DNA of 17,501 nt from Gemmatimonadota bacterium. Lineage in GTDB: Bacteria > Gemmatimonadota > Gemmatimonadetes > Palauibacterales > Palauibacteraceae. The notes under the pieces are model-generated. The model saw only the letters and a program-made list of their open reading frames with translations. It did no database searches and was not told where the DNA came from. Positions 1 through 7,389 of this stretch are shown here, piece by piece. Location: NCBI GenBank assembly GCA_029863105.1, contig JAOTWC010000009.1, positions 1-17,501 of the forward strand, given 5' to 3'. The first letter of the stretch is position 1, and each line of letters starts with the position of its first letter. The position numbers and the translations under genes are program-made.

Positions 1-330
1 GGAGCCGGCACGCACTTCAATCTGGAACTACTGGACTCGGCTCTCATGGATGGGTTGCTGGAGGCGCTCCGCGCCGACTTTGACGTCGTCGTGGTGGACG
101 CGCCACCCCTGGCGGCGGGCGCAGACGCCCTCGTGCTCGGGAAGCGGGCCGACAAGGTCGTCGTGGTGCTCCGGGCCGGCGAGACGGACGAGGTCCTGGC
201 GCGAACGAAGCTCGAACTGATCGGCAACGTTGACTTGCCGATCGTCGGTGCAGTGTTGAATGCGGTCCCCACCAGCTCTCACTACTACCCTTACTATGCG
301 AACTACTACTACCAGGTGGAGTCGGTCTGA
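1..330 (+). CDS. BY-kinase/CpsD-like chain-length tyrosine kinase, C-terminal part
   Basis: The reading frame is open from the first base, so the N-terminal part, including the Walker A region, lies outside the window; 109 residues remain. The fragment has the hydrophobic strand and acidic motif VVVVDAPPL (Walker B-like), followed by ADKVVVVLRAGETD, as in the ATPase domain of bacterial tyrosine kinases (Wzc/CpsD/CapB type). The C-terminus is HYYPYYANYYYQVESV, with seven tyrosines in 16 residues. In this family such a cluster is autophosphorylated and controls polymer length together with a Wzz-like membrane domain. Whether that domain is fused upstream or is a separate protein cannot be seen. 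The stop codon overlaps the next start by one base (TGATG), and gene and neighbours fit a polysaccharide operon. The family assignment is strong; the role in chain length is inferred from the family. Confidence 0.85.
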   Translation, partial: GAGTHFNLELLDSALMDGLLEALRADFDVVVVDAPPLAAGADALVLGKRADKVVVVLRAGETDEVLARTKLELIGNVDLPIVGAVLNAVPTSSHYYPYYANYYYQVESV

Positions 331-1364
331 TGGCTGGGGTCGGCGAGACGGACCGAACGATGCGCGTCCTCGTAACGGGAGCGGCCGGGTTCATAGGCTC
401 TCATCTGTGTGAGCGGCTACTGAAAGACGGCCATTCGGTCTGGGGAGTCGATAACTTTGACGACTTCTATGACCCGGCCATCAAGCGTCGCAATATCTCG
501 ATCAGCCTGGGCCACACCCAGATGCACCTCGTGGAAGGTGACGTTCGGGATTCGGTATTGCTGGACGGGCTGTTCGGCTCGATCCCGTTCGACCTCGTGG
601 TGCACCTGGCCGCGCGGCCGGGGGTCCGGCCGTCCATCCGTGAGCCCGGCTTGTGCTACGACGTCAACGTGACTGGCACGCTCCGCCTCCTGGAGGCGAT
701 GCGGCGGCATCGGGTTTCGAGGTTCGTGTTCGCCAGTTCGTCCTCGGTATACGGAGACGATGCCGCCTTGCCGTTCGCCGAGGACCGTCCGGCGTGCAAC
801 CCGCTGTCGCCGTACGCCGCCTCCAAGCGTTCTGGCGAGCTGATGTGTCACTCCTGGCACAAGTCGTGGGGCCTTTCGGTGTATTGCCTGCGTCTGTTTT
901 CGGTGTACGGCCCCCGCCAGCGACCCGATCTGGCGATCAGCGGGTTCGTTGCGTTGCTGCGGGAGGGGAAACCGCTGCCGGTGCATGGTGGCCCGGCGAC
1001 GGGCCGTGACTACACGCATGTCGATGATGTCGTCGAGGGCATCTGCCGATCTGCCGCCAACCTCCGTGTGCTGCCGGCAAATGCGCCGGTATTCCGCATT
1101 CTCAACGTCGGTCATGGTCGTACGGTTCATACGACGGAACTGGCGGAGACACTGGGAGGCGTGCTCGGCGTGAGGGCTCGCATGTCGCGGCGGCCGGAGC
1201 GCGTTGGTGACGTTCCGGTGACGTTAGCCGATACGACACTGCTGGAGAAGGAACTTGGATATCGCCCGCGCGTCGAGCTCTCTGACGGCCTGATCCGCTA
1301 TGTCGAGTGGTTGAACGAGGTCGAATCGATCGACCCGGCGGCGGTCCCGGTCGGGTCCTCGTGA
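330..1364 (+). CDS. NAD-dependent sugar-nucleotide epimerase/dehydratase (UDP-glucuronate 4-epimerase-like)
   Basis: This 344-residue extended short-chain dehydrogenase/reductase acts on nucleotide sugars in the cytoplasm. Visible motifs are the Rossmann NAD loop GAAGFIG (residues 17-23), the acidic VDNFDDFYD segment, the SSSSVYG serine strand (136-142), the catalytic YAASK (Tyr162, Lys166), and GPRQRPDLA with RDYTHVDD further on. The overall pattern is closest to UDP-glucuronate or UDP-glucose 4-epimerases, but substrate cannot be read from sequence alone; a 4,6-dehydratase is less likely. The start at 330 overlaps the upstream stop and has a GGAG at 318-321, 8 nt away. A second ATG at 360 would give a tighter N-terminus (MRVLVTG) but has a poorer ribosome site. 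The 3' end overlaps the next gene's GTG start. Confidence 0.88.
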   Translation: MAGVGETDRTMRVLVTGAAGFIGSHLCERLLKDGHSVWGVDNFDDFYDPAIKRRNISISLGHTQMHLVEGDVRDSVLLDGLFGSIPFDLVVHLAARPGVRPSIREPGLCYDVNVTGTLRLLEAMRRHRVSRFVFASSSSVYGDDAALPFAEDRPACNPLSPYAASKRSGELMCHSWHKSWGLSVYCLRLFSVYGPRQRPDLAISGFVALLREGKPLPVHGGPATGRDYTHVDDVVEGICRSAANLRVLPANAPVFRILNVGHGRTVHTTELAETLGGVLGVRARMSRRPERVGDVPVTLADTTLLEKELGYRPRVELSDGLIRYVEWLNEVESIDPAAVPVGSS

Positions 1365-2494
1365 CCGGAAGCTCCATCGGTATCATCGCCCTGACCCAGC
1401 GGGCGTGGTCCGATCGTTACATGAGCGAAGCAAACATCGTGCTTCGACTCGCCCGCCGACATCCGGTGGTGTGGGTCACGCCTGCACACCACTGGAGGGA
1501 CACGTTCTCTCGGTTGCTTAGCCGAACACCCGCGTTCTTACGCGTGGCCGATGCGCTGACCATCTACACTCCGCCGGCCTATCTCCCGTCCACGTACCGT
1601 CCCGCCGCCCTCAGAAGGTGGCTCAGGGCGCGCAGACTGGCCCGGGCCCGGTGGTATCTCCTCAGGCAGGGATGTGAGAGGATCGTACTCTACGTCTGGC
1701 GCCCGGAATACGCCGATGCGCTCGAGTTAGTGTCCCATGACGCCAGCGTGTATCACATCGTGGACGAGTACAGTTTCTCGCCGGATGACCCGCCTACCTC
1801 CGAGCAGGAGGCCCGGTTGATCGAAGCGGTAGACCGGCTGATCGTTCATTCGCCGGGTCTACAGGAGAAGAAGGGTCGCGCCGATGGCATGTCATTCATC
1901 CCAAACGGCGTCGACTACGAGGCCTGTGCGTCAGTCTCCGCGGAGCCTTCAGACCTGGCGGCCATCCCGCACCCGAGGGTTGGCTACTGTGGCTACTTGA
2001 AGCGCCAGATGGATTGGGACTTGTTGACCAGACTCATCGACCGCCACCCCGACTATTCGTGGGTGTTCGTGGGTGCCCTGCGTCATCGAGATCTTTCCGA
2101 CCTGATCGAAGATCTGGCACGCCGGACCAACGTGTACTTTCTCGGAGGGAAGACTTCCGAGGAACTGATGCGCTATCCGCAGCATTTTGACGTCTGCATC
2201 ATGCCGTATTCTCAGGACAACTACACGCGCTACATCTTCCCTCTCAAACTTCACGAGTACCTCGCGTCAGGAACACCGACGATCGGAACGCCGATTCGTT
2301 CCCTGCTGGAGTACGAGGATGTCGTCTTGTTGGCGGACGGCGTCGAGGAATGGACCCAGGCGCTCGAACTCGCTATCGACCCGGCATCCTCCGCTCCTGA
2401 GATGGTGCAGAGCAGACGGCGAGTCGCCCGGGACCATGACTGGGAAACGCTGGCTGATCAGATAGACGTGCTCATCCGCGAGGCCGTGGCCTGA
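1361..2494 (+). CDS. GT-B glycosyltransferase (GT4/TuaH-like)
   Basis: This is a predicted retaining glycosyltransferase of GT-B fold, 377 residues if started at the GTG at 1361. That GTG overlaps the epimerase stop (GTGA); the frame is open further upstream to an ATG at 1307, but that would bury 58 bases inside the epimerase. The N-terminal half shows SDRYMSEANIVLRLARRHPVVWV, the 'find and list partners' start seen in TuaH-like enzymes, and YHIVDEY near residue 131. The interdomain PNGVD lies at about 181-185, a VGYCGYL strand opens the donor-binding domain, and FPLKLHEYLASGTP (about 293-306) replaces the classic EX7E region. It probably adds one sugar to a lipid-linked repeat unit at the inner membrane. 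Donor and acceptor are unknown. The enzyme class is confident; the exact family is less so. Confidence 0.85.
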   Translation: MTGSSIGIIALTQRAWSDRYMSEANIVLRLARRHPVVWVTPAHHWRDTFSRLLSRTPAFLRVADALTIYTPPAYLPSTYRPAALRRWLRARRLARARWYLLRQGCERIVLYVWRPEYADALELVSHDASVYHIVDEYSFSPDDPPTSEQEARLIEAVDRLIVHSPGLQEKKGRADGMSFIPNGVDYEACASVSAEPSDLAAIPHPRVGYCGYLKRQMDWDLLTRLIDRHPDYSWVFVGALRHRDLSDLIEDLARRTNVYFLGGKTSEELMRYPQHFDVCIMPYSQDNYTRYIFPLKLHEYLASGTPTIGTPIRSLLEYEDVVLLADGVEEWTQALELAIDPASSAPEMVQSRRRVARDHDWETLADQIDVLIREAVA

Positions 2495-2690
2495 GCCTCG
2501 ATTCCTCAGCCGAGTTGTCGGACGGATGCGACATCCTGCGACGGCAGTCCTCGTATTTCATTCTATCATATATAGTTATCATATGGGTATGTGCCTTGCT
2601 CCTTGGTGCTCCGTGAGCGATGCGGACTGGCGTACCAACTTCGAGCGCCGCAGCTTGCGGGAAAGCTGCGGTACAGCTGAAAGGCATATG
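2495..2690 (+). promoter_or_regulatory. AT-rich leader/promoter region with a strong hairpin
   Basis: A 196-bp gap separates the GT gene from the lipoprotein gene. Positions about 2551-2590 form an AT-rich island (with TATCATATATAGTTATCAT inside) that stands out against the GC-rich surroundings and is the best place for a promoter, although I find no convincing -35/-10 pair. Further down, 2648-2656 (CCGCAGCTT) and 2663-2671 (AAGCTGCGG) make a perfect 9-bp stem with a 6-nt loop. A third AGCTG at 2675-2679 could compete for the left arm just before the AAAGG ribosome site at 2680-2684. No T-run follows, so this is not a normal intrinsic terminator; a 5'-leader control element is the alternative. 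Confidence 0.45.
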
Positions 2691-3254
2691 ATGAACACGA
2701 GTGCAGTTGCCGTCACGATCGGGATGTTAGGAATGGCGCTGGCCGCGTGCGCCGGCGATTCACCCACCGATCCGGTGGGGGCGACGGAGCTGACACAGCT
2801 TGTCATCGAGCCGAGCACTCCGATATCAGATGCTGATCCGGCCGGTATGGTCATATTGACCGTGCTCGGAGGCGAGACGAGCGGCACCATCACGATCGAA
2901 GTTTGCGGCGACGACGCCGGGCTGCCACTACCGGGGGATTACGCCATCGATCTCGAGGCGTGCTCTCTCGCCGGGGGCCGCTGGCTCATCGGCGTCGACG
3001 ATCAGGAGCGGTCCTGGGATCGGCGTTCGATTGCGGAATCGGTGATCTTGCGGTTCGGGCGCGAGCCCGGACAGGGTGCGCTGCTATTCCGGGCCTCCTA
3101 CGAGGCGCCACGAAACGGGCAGTCCAAGAGTGTACCGGCGTGTCCCTGGACGCTCGTCGAAGGATCGGATCTCGGGGTCCGATGCACATCGGACAGCGAG
3201 ATCAGGCTGCTTCCCGGCGTTCGCGAGAGAGACGGAGCAGTCACAGCTTTCTGA
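2691..3254 (+). CDS. small secreted lipoprotein of unknown function
   Basis: I do not recognise a family. The 187-residue product begins with a short signal peptide (NTSAVAVTIGMLGMALAAC) ending in a good lipobox L-A-A-C, so Cys20 would be lipidated. The mature part starts CAGDSPTDP, a polar, Pro/Asp-rich linker of the kind common in environmental surface lipoproteins. Four further cysteines (about residues 72, 91, 151, 165) could make two disulfides in an exported beta-rich domain. Two adjacent ATGs exist (2688 and 2691); the AAAGG at 2680-2684 is spaced better for 2691. The stop overlaps the next start (TGATG at 3252-3256), so it is translationally coupled to a glycosyltransferase. A role in sensing, anchoring or binding the polysaccharide is conceivable but only from context. 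Confidence 0.75.
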   Translation: MNTSAVAVTIGMLGMALAACAGDSPTDPVGATELTQLVIEPSTPISDADPAGMVILTVLGGETSGTITIEVCGDDAGLPLPGDYAIDLEACSLAGGRWLIGVDDQERSWDRRSIAESVILRFGREPGQGALLFRASYEAPRNGQSKSVPACPWTLVEGSDLGVRCTSDSEIRLLPGVRERDGAVTAF

Positions 3255-4471
3255 TGCGGCCACGTCTGCTGTTCGCCAGCCAGACCCTGCCGTTTCCGCC
3301 GGATAGCGGAGTCAAGACTCGCGCATATCACACGCTCAGGATCCTGAGCAGCGCATTCGACGTCACAGCGCTGTGCTTCTATCGGAGACGCCAGACGGGT
3401 GGCGCGGCGGGCGTGCGGGCGGCAGTTGAGGGATTGCAGGACTACGCCGGCGTGACGGCCTTTCCGATTCCCCAGGAATGGTCGAGGCTAAGGGGAGCAA
3501 GGGATCACCTGGCCAGCCTCCTGCGAAGAAAACCCTACACCGACTTCGTTTTCGAGCACCGCGGATTTGGTGCGACCTTCAGCAGGCACATCGAGCGCGG
3601 CAGGTACAGTATCGTTCACCTTGAAAGCCAGGCGCTCGGCCGGTACACAGATGGCGGTATCGGCGTGCGGTCCGTCTGCGTTCATCACAATGTCGAGTCC
3701 GAACTGCTGCGGCGCAGAGCCGCGGTGCTGCGAAACCCCGTCGCGTCAGCTTATCTCAGGAGCCAGGCCGGGCTGCTGCGGTCGGCCGAGAGCACTCGGT
3801 CTCCGGCCTTCGACCTGAACATTGCGGTGTCGGACGAAGACGCCGCCGAGTTCTCTTCCATCGCGCCGACCGCGCGCTTCGTGACCGTTCCGAATGGAGT
3901 GGATACCGACCATTTCCGTCCCGCCGACACGCCAACGGATGGGATCGCCCTGCTGGGTGGAACCGACTGGTTCCCGAACCTCGACGGTCTGCAGCACTTT
4001 GTCGACGAAATTCTACCGCTGGTTCGAAGCCGTTTGCCGAATGTACGGGTGGTCAGCGTAGGTCGCGCGAGGGACTCGGAGATACAGCGGTTCCGAAAGC
4101 AGCATGACGTGGCACTCACTGGCTATGTGCATGACATCCGACCGTGGATCCAAGGTTCTCGATGTGTTGTGGTGCCGCTGCGCGCCGGCGGCGGAAGCCG
4201 CCTGAAAATCCTCGATGCGTGGGCCATGGGGAAGCCTGTGGTGACGACCAGTATCGGCTGCGAAGGTTTGCCGGCTGTCGACGGAGACAACGCGCTCGTC
4301 TGCGACGACCCGACTGCGTTCGCCGATGCGGTCGTCCGTGTTCTGAACGACGCTCAATTGGAACGGCGCCTGTCGCGAGCAGCCCGCGCCGTCGCCGTGC
4401 GCTCTTATTCGTGGGACGCAATCGGTGAGCGGATGCTTTCCGTCTACCGCGGCTTGTTGGAATCCTCGTAG
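3254..4471 (+). CDS. GT4 glycosyltransferase (PEP-CTERM/EPS-associated sugar transferase type)
   Basis: This 405-residue GT-B enzyme is predicted to transfer a sugar from a nucleotide donor to the growing glycan in the cytoplasm. It opens with LLFASQTLPFPPDSGVKTRA, the N-terminal signature of the sugar transferases often found in exosortase-associated EPS loci. It contains VHHNVESELL near 143-152, VPNGVDTDHF (PNGVD 213-217), and the donor-site run PLRAGGGSRLKILDAWAMG (from 308), in which a Gly-rich loop precedes the region where EX7E enzymes bind the sugar. The start at 3254 overlaps the lipoprotein stop; the frame is open to 2903, but that upstream part is a shadow of the lipoprotein gene. 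Its 3' end overlaps the convergent ABC gene by 28 bp. No exosortase gene is visible, so the name reflects similarity only. Confidence 0.87.
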   Translation: MRPRLLFASQTLPFPPDSGVKTRAYHTLRILSSAFDVTALCFYRRRQTGGAAGVRAAVEGLQDYAGVTAFPIPQEWSRLRGARDHLASLLRRKPYTDFVFEHRGFGATFSRHIERGRYSIVHLESQALGRYTDGGIGVRSVCVHHNVESELLRRRAAVLRNPVASAYLRSQAGLLRSAESTRSPAFDLNIAVSDEDAAEFSSIAPTARFVTVPNGVDTDHFRPADTPTDGIALLGGTDWFPNLDGLQHFVDEILPLVRSRLPNVRVVSVGRARDSEIQRFRKQHDVALTGYVHDIRPWIQGSRCVVVPLRAGGGSRLKILDAWAMGKPVVTTSIGCEGLPAVDGDNALVCDDPTAFADAVVRVLNDAQLERRLSRAARAVAVRSYSWDAIGERMLSVYRGLLESS

Positions 4472-6195
4472 TCCGGTGAGACGGCGGCCGCCGTGCGAAC
4501 GGACCCGCCTTCCACTTCGTACACAATGTCGGCCACGTCCCGCATCGCAGCCTGGTGGCTGATAGCCACGATTGTCACTTCGCTCTTGAGATTCGTGAGC
4601 GTCCGGCAGATAGCAGCCTCCGTCTCCGGATCGAGAGCCGTTGTCGCCTCGTCGAGAATCAGCAGGCGCGGGCGCTCAACGAGGGCACGGGCAATCGCGA
4701 TTCGCTGGCGCTGACCGCCGGAAAGCCGGCCCCCACGCTCTCCCACAACGTGATCGAGGCCCTCGGCCAATTCCGTCACGAACTGCCAGGCTCCGGCAGC
4801 GCGCAGTGCGCGCTCCACATCCGCGTCCGGGATCGCGTCGTTTCCGAGCGTCACGTTGCGGCGGATGGTCTCGTGGAACAGCAGGAGTTCCTGCGGCACA
4901 TAGCCCAGACCGCGCCGCCAGGACCGGCGATCGAATTCCGCCAGGTCGACGCCGTCAACGAGAATCTGACCTTCAGCCGGCGCCAGCAGTCCGGTCAGGA
5001 GATCCACGAGAGTTGTCTTCCCACTTCCCGAAGGCCCGACGAGAGCGACGAATTGCCCTGCCGGGATCTCGATGTGAACATCGCGCAGAACCTGAGTATC
5101 ACCGTACGCGAACCCCACCCCGCGAAACTCGACCCCCCGGACGATCCTGTCGGGAGCTGGCAGCCTGCCTGTCTTCGCTTCCCGTGCCGTTTCCGCATCC
5201 GAAATGAGTGCCTCGATCGACAGGAAAGCGCCTTCGCCGGTCGACATCGACTGGTATCGATGCTGCGACTGGTTCAGTCCGCCCACCAGACGCCAGAACA
5301 GGAACGCTAGCACAAGCACGCTCGGAAAGTCCATGGTCCCGACAGTCAGTGTAACTCCCAGGCCAACCGCCAGGACCGCTACCAGGATGGGCTCCTGGAA
5401 CGCGAGCATGCTCTCTACGGCAGCGACCTGCTTCCGTTGGGCCGCATTGTAGCCCTCCGTCTCGCGCTCGAGCAGGGGCAGCAGAAACGGCTCCCGCGCC
5501 ATCGACTTGACCGGCTTGATTCCGGGAAGTGCCTCGGTCAGCCGTGCGACGAGGTCGCGCATCGTCCGCGCCTGCTCGATGCCGGCGTGCCGAGCTGCGG
5601 TCACCAGTTTCCGGAGCGCGAACAGGATGCCGCTGCCGGCGACCATGGCGGCCAGTGCGACTTGCCAGGATATCAGGATCACGAAGCCGGCATACACGGT
5701 CACCTGGATCAACCCCGCCAGCGCCGCACAGGCCTCCCTGTACCCCATCGCTGCCCGGTGCGCTTCCGAGCTGATCGCGTTCGCGAAGTGCCCGGTGGGC
5801 CGACTGACGAAGAACTCCCACTCTGCCCTCATCAGGCTCCGAATCAGGCGGAGTCGCAGATCCATCCCGACGCGCGCCGTGACGAACCCGGCCTCTCGCA
5901 TCGCGAGCCACTTGAACAGACCCTTCAGCGCGATAGCAGACACGACAAGGCCGAGCAGAATCGGGAGAGACGCCGGAATGCCGATCGAATTCAGCGCGGA
6001 CCCGACGCCCTGCGAGATTCTCGACTGCTCCGCCTGCGTCTGGCCCAGGCTGAGCTCGAGAACCGGGAGCAGGCCGGCGATACCCACACCATCCGCCAGG
6101 CCGGCCCCGACGAACAGGATGATCATTCGAACCGTGCGGGCGGGATAGGCGCTCGCAAAGTAATCGAAGAAACGTCTGGCAGTTGGTCTCAACAT
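4444..6195 (-). CDS. ABC exporter, fused permease and ATPase (MsbA/PglK-like glycolipid flippase)
   Basis: The 583-residue protein has an N-terminal transmembrane domain (helices near 21-45, 76-96, 155-195 and 262-305) and a C-terminal ATPase domain. The ATPase motifs are complete: Walker A GPSGSGKTT (387-395), Q-loop Gln435 in VPQE, signature LSGGQ (491-495), Walker B LLILDE (511-516) and switch His547. It should work as a homodimer in the inner membrane. In polysaccharide loci such half-transporters flip lipid-linked oligosaccharides or export glycolipids, which is the likely job here as no Wzx-type flippase is seen in the window. The gene lies 9 bp downstream of the epimerase and is probably co-transcribed. 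The C-terminus overlaps the convergent glycosyltransferase gene. Substrate is inferred from context. Confidence 0.9.
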   Translation of the reverse strand: MLRPTARRFFDYFASAYPARTVRMIILFVGAGLADGVGIAGLLPVLELSLGQTQAEQSRISQGVGSALNSIGIPASLPILLGLVVSAIALKGLFKWLAMREAGFVTARVGMDLRLRLIRSLMRAEWEFFVSRPTGHFANAISSEAHRAAMGYREACAALAGLIQVTVYAGFVILISWQVALAAMVAGSGILFALRKLVTAARHAGIEQARTMRDLVARLTEALPGIKPVKSMAREPFLLPLLERETEGYNAAQRKQVAAVESMLAFQEPILVAVLAVGLGVTLTVGTMDFPSVLVLAFLFWRLVGGLNQSQHRYQSMSTGEGAFLSIEALISDAETAREAKTGRLPAPDRIVRGVEFRGVGFAYGDTQVLRDVHIEIPAGQFVALVGPSGSGKTTLVDLLTGLLAPAEGQILVDGVDLAEFDRRSWRRGLGYVPQELLLFHETIRRNVTLGNDAIPDADVERALRAAGAWQFVTELAEGLDHVVGERGGRLSGGQRQRIAIARALVERPRLLILDEATTALDPETEAAICRTLTNLKSEVTIVAISHQAAMRDVADIVYEVEGGSVRTAAAVSPDYEDSNKPR

Positions 6196-6204
6196 GCCAG
6201 CTGT

Positions 6205-7212
6205 CTAGCCATGATAGCTGCGATACCAGTCGTAGAACCGCCCGATCCCCTCGCGAATCGGCGTAGCTGGAAGCGAACCGATCACCCGTTCGAGGGACGC
6301 CGTGTCCGCTCGCGTCGATGGAACATCGCCGGGCTGCATCGGCAGCAGGCTGCGCTCTGCCGATCGGCCTGTCAGGCTCTCGATGATCTCTATCACCTCT
6401 CCGATCTGGACAGGCTGATGGGTCCCAATGTTGAACAGCTGAAAGGGGGCTGACGAGGAGGCCGGATCTGGATTCTCGCCCGTCCAATCAGGGTTTCCGC
6501 GGGGGATCTTGTCGATGAGAGACACCACGCAATGCACCGCGTCATCGATATACGTAAAGTCGCGCTCCATATTGCCACGATTGAACAGCAGCACCGGCTG
6601 GCCGTCGTCAATCGCCTTCACGAACTTCCACATTGCCATGTCCGGACGGCCCCACGGCCCATACACGGTGAAGAATCTGAGCCCGGTCGTCGGAAGCCCG
6701 AACAGATCGCTGTACGAGTGGGCCATCGCCTCATTTGCGAGCTTGGTCGCCGCATACAGACTCAGGGGGTGACTCACCGCTTCGTGGGTGGAAAACGGCT
6801 GCCGGGTGTTTGCACCGTAGACGGAGCTGCTCGAGGCATACAGCAGGTGCTTCACATCCGTGTTCCGGCATCCTTCCAGCACCGTAAGGAAGCCCGAGAT
6901 GTTGCTATCGATGTACGCGTGAGGGTTCTCCAGTGAGTACCGAACACCAGCCTGTGCGGCAAGATGCACGACCACCTCGAACTGTCCCTCGGCGAACACC
7001 GCGGTCATTGCCTCCCGGTCGGCCAGGTCGATCTGGGCGAAGGTGAATCCGCCGTGCGCCCGGAGATTGTCGAGCCGGGCTCGCTTCAACGCCACATCGT
7101 AGTAGTCGTTGAGATTGTCGATTCCATGAACGCTGGCGGACCGGGCCAACAACTCCGTGGCCACATGGGACCCGATGAATCCGGCGGCGCCGGTGACAAG
7201 AACTCTGGGCAA
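6205..7212 (-). CDS. UDP-glucuronate 4-epimerase (CapI/LpsL-like)
   Basis: This 335-residue extended SDR probably interconverts UDP-glucuronate and UDP-galacturonate. It shows the NAD loop GAAGFIG (8-14), IDNLNDYYDVALKRARL (a strong CapI-like motif at 31-47), AGVRYSLENPHAY, SSSSVYG (127-133), catalytic YAATK (Tyr153, Lys157), GRPDMA (188-193) and RDFTYIDD (217-224). The match to UDP-glucuronate 4-epimerases is much closer than for the plus-strand paralogue at 330. The start is a TTG at 7210-7212, supported by a strong GAGGAG 8 nt upstream; the next in-frame ATG lies too deep to keep the nucleotide-binding loop. It sits between the AsnB-like gene and the ABC exporter. Activity is supported by motifs; the direction of flux and the polymer it feeds are inferred. 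Confidence 0.92.
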   Translation of the reverse strand: MPRVLVTGAAGFIGSHVATELLARSASVHGIDNLNDYYDVALKRARLDNLRAHGGFTFAQIDLADREAMTAVFAEGQFEVVVHLAAQAGVRYSLENPHAYIDSNISGFLTVLEGCRNTDVKHLLYASSSSVYGANTRQPFSTHEAVSHPLSLYAATKLANEAMAHSYSDLFGLPTTGLRFFTVYGPWGRPDMAMWKFVKAIDDGQPVLLFNRGNMERDFTYIDDAVHCVVSLIDKIPRGNPDWTGENPDPASSSAPFQLFNIGTHQPVQIGEVIEIIESLTGRSAERSLLPMQPGDVPSTRADTASLERVIGSLPATPIREGIGRFYDWYRSYHG

Positions 7213-7389
7213 AGAACACGCTCCTCAAGCTGACGTATCGTTGTAGTGCTCGAATCGAACCGAGGCCTGCACACGGCCCTACTGCGACCTCCCCGGCTGC
7301 CATGAGCCTGGCGCGAACTCGCTTCTGCGGAATTCCGGCCGAGACAACTGCCCCACGTTCGGACAGCGACAGGGCCGGATTTGTCACAT
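7213..7389 (-). other. 177-bp gap between AsnB-like gene and epimerase
   Basis: No clear promoter or terminator is seen. TCCGGCC at 7334-7340 and GGCCGGA at 7373-7379 form a 7-bp inverted repeat with a 32-nt spacer just after the AsnB-like stop, but there is no T-run. An ATG overlapping the AsnB-like stop (ATGA, 7390-7393) opens a frame that starts MNVTNPALSL and runs into the epimerase in another frame. It resembles the GNPA tail of LbH acyltransferases and may be a relic or chance. Confidence 0.4.
7221..7226 (-). promoter_or_regulatory. Shine-Dalgarno GAGGAG deciding a TTG start
   Basis: On the minus strand GAGGAG lies 8 nt before the TTG at 7212-7210. It fixes the epimerase start at a TTG codon, because translation from there begins directly with PRVLVTGAAGFIG, the expected N-terminal beta strand and NAD loop. 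Confidence 0.75.

Noticed and set aside
2491..2515. Short inverted repeat after the first GT gene (CTGAG ... CTCAG)
   Set aside because: The stem is only five to seven pairs with a bulge and lacks a T-run, too weak to call a terminator.
2903..3253. Upstream extension of the second plus-strand GT4 gene
   Set aside because: This 117-residue Arg-rich stretch is the +1 shadow of the lipoprotein gene; the GT family N-terminus begins exactly at the ATG at 3254.
4481..4494. Perfect 14-bp GC palindrome ACGGCGGCCGCCGT just after the plus-strand GT4 stop
   Set aside because: It encodes Thr-Ala-Ala-Ala-Val of the ABC exporter with GC-rich alanine codons and has no T-run; codon use explains it as well as a terminator does.
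5437..6453. A 338-residue plus-strand reading frame opposite the ABC exporter
   Set aside because: It is the antisense shadow of the exporter and epimerase genes; composition is Arg/Gln-rich with no motif or ribosome site.
5099..6487. A 462-residue minus-strand reading frame across the ABC exporter and the epimerase end
   Set aside because: It is out of frame with both well-supported genes, is rich in Arg/Gly/Ser as expected from a GC-rich shadow frame, and shows no family motif.
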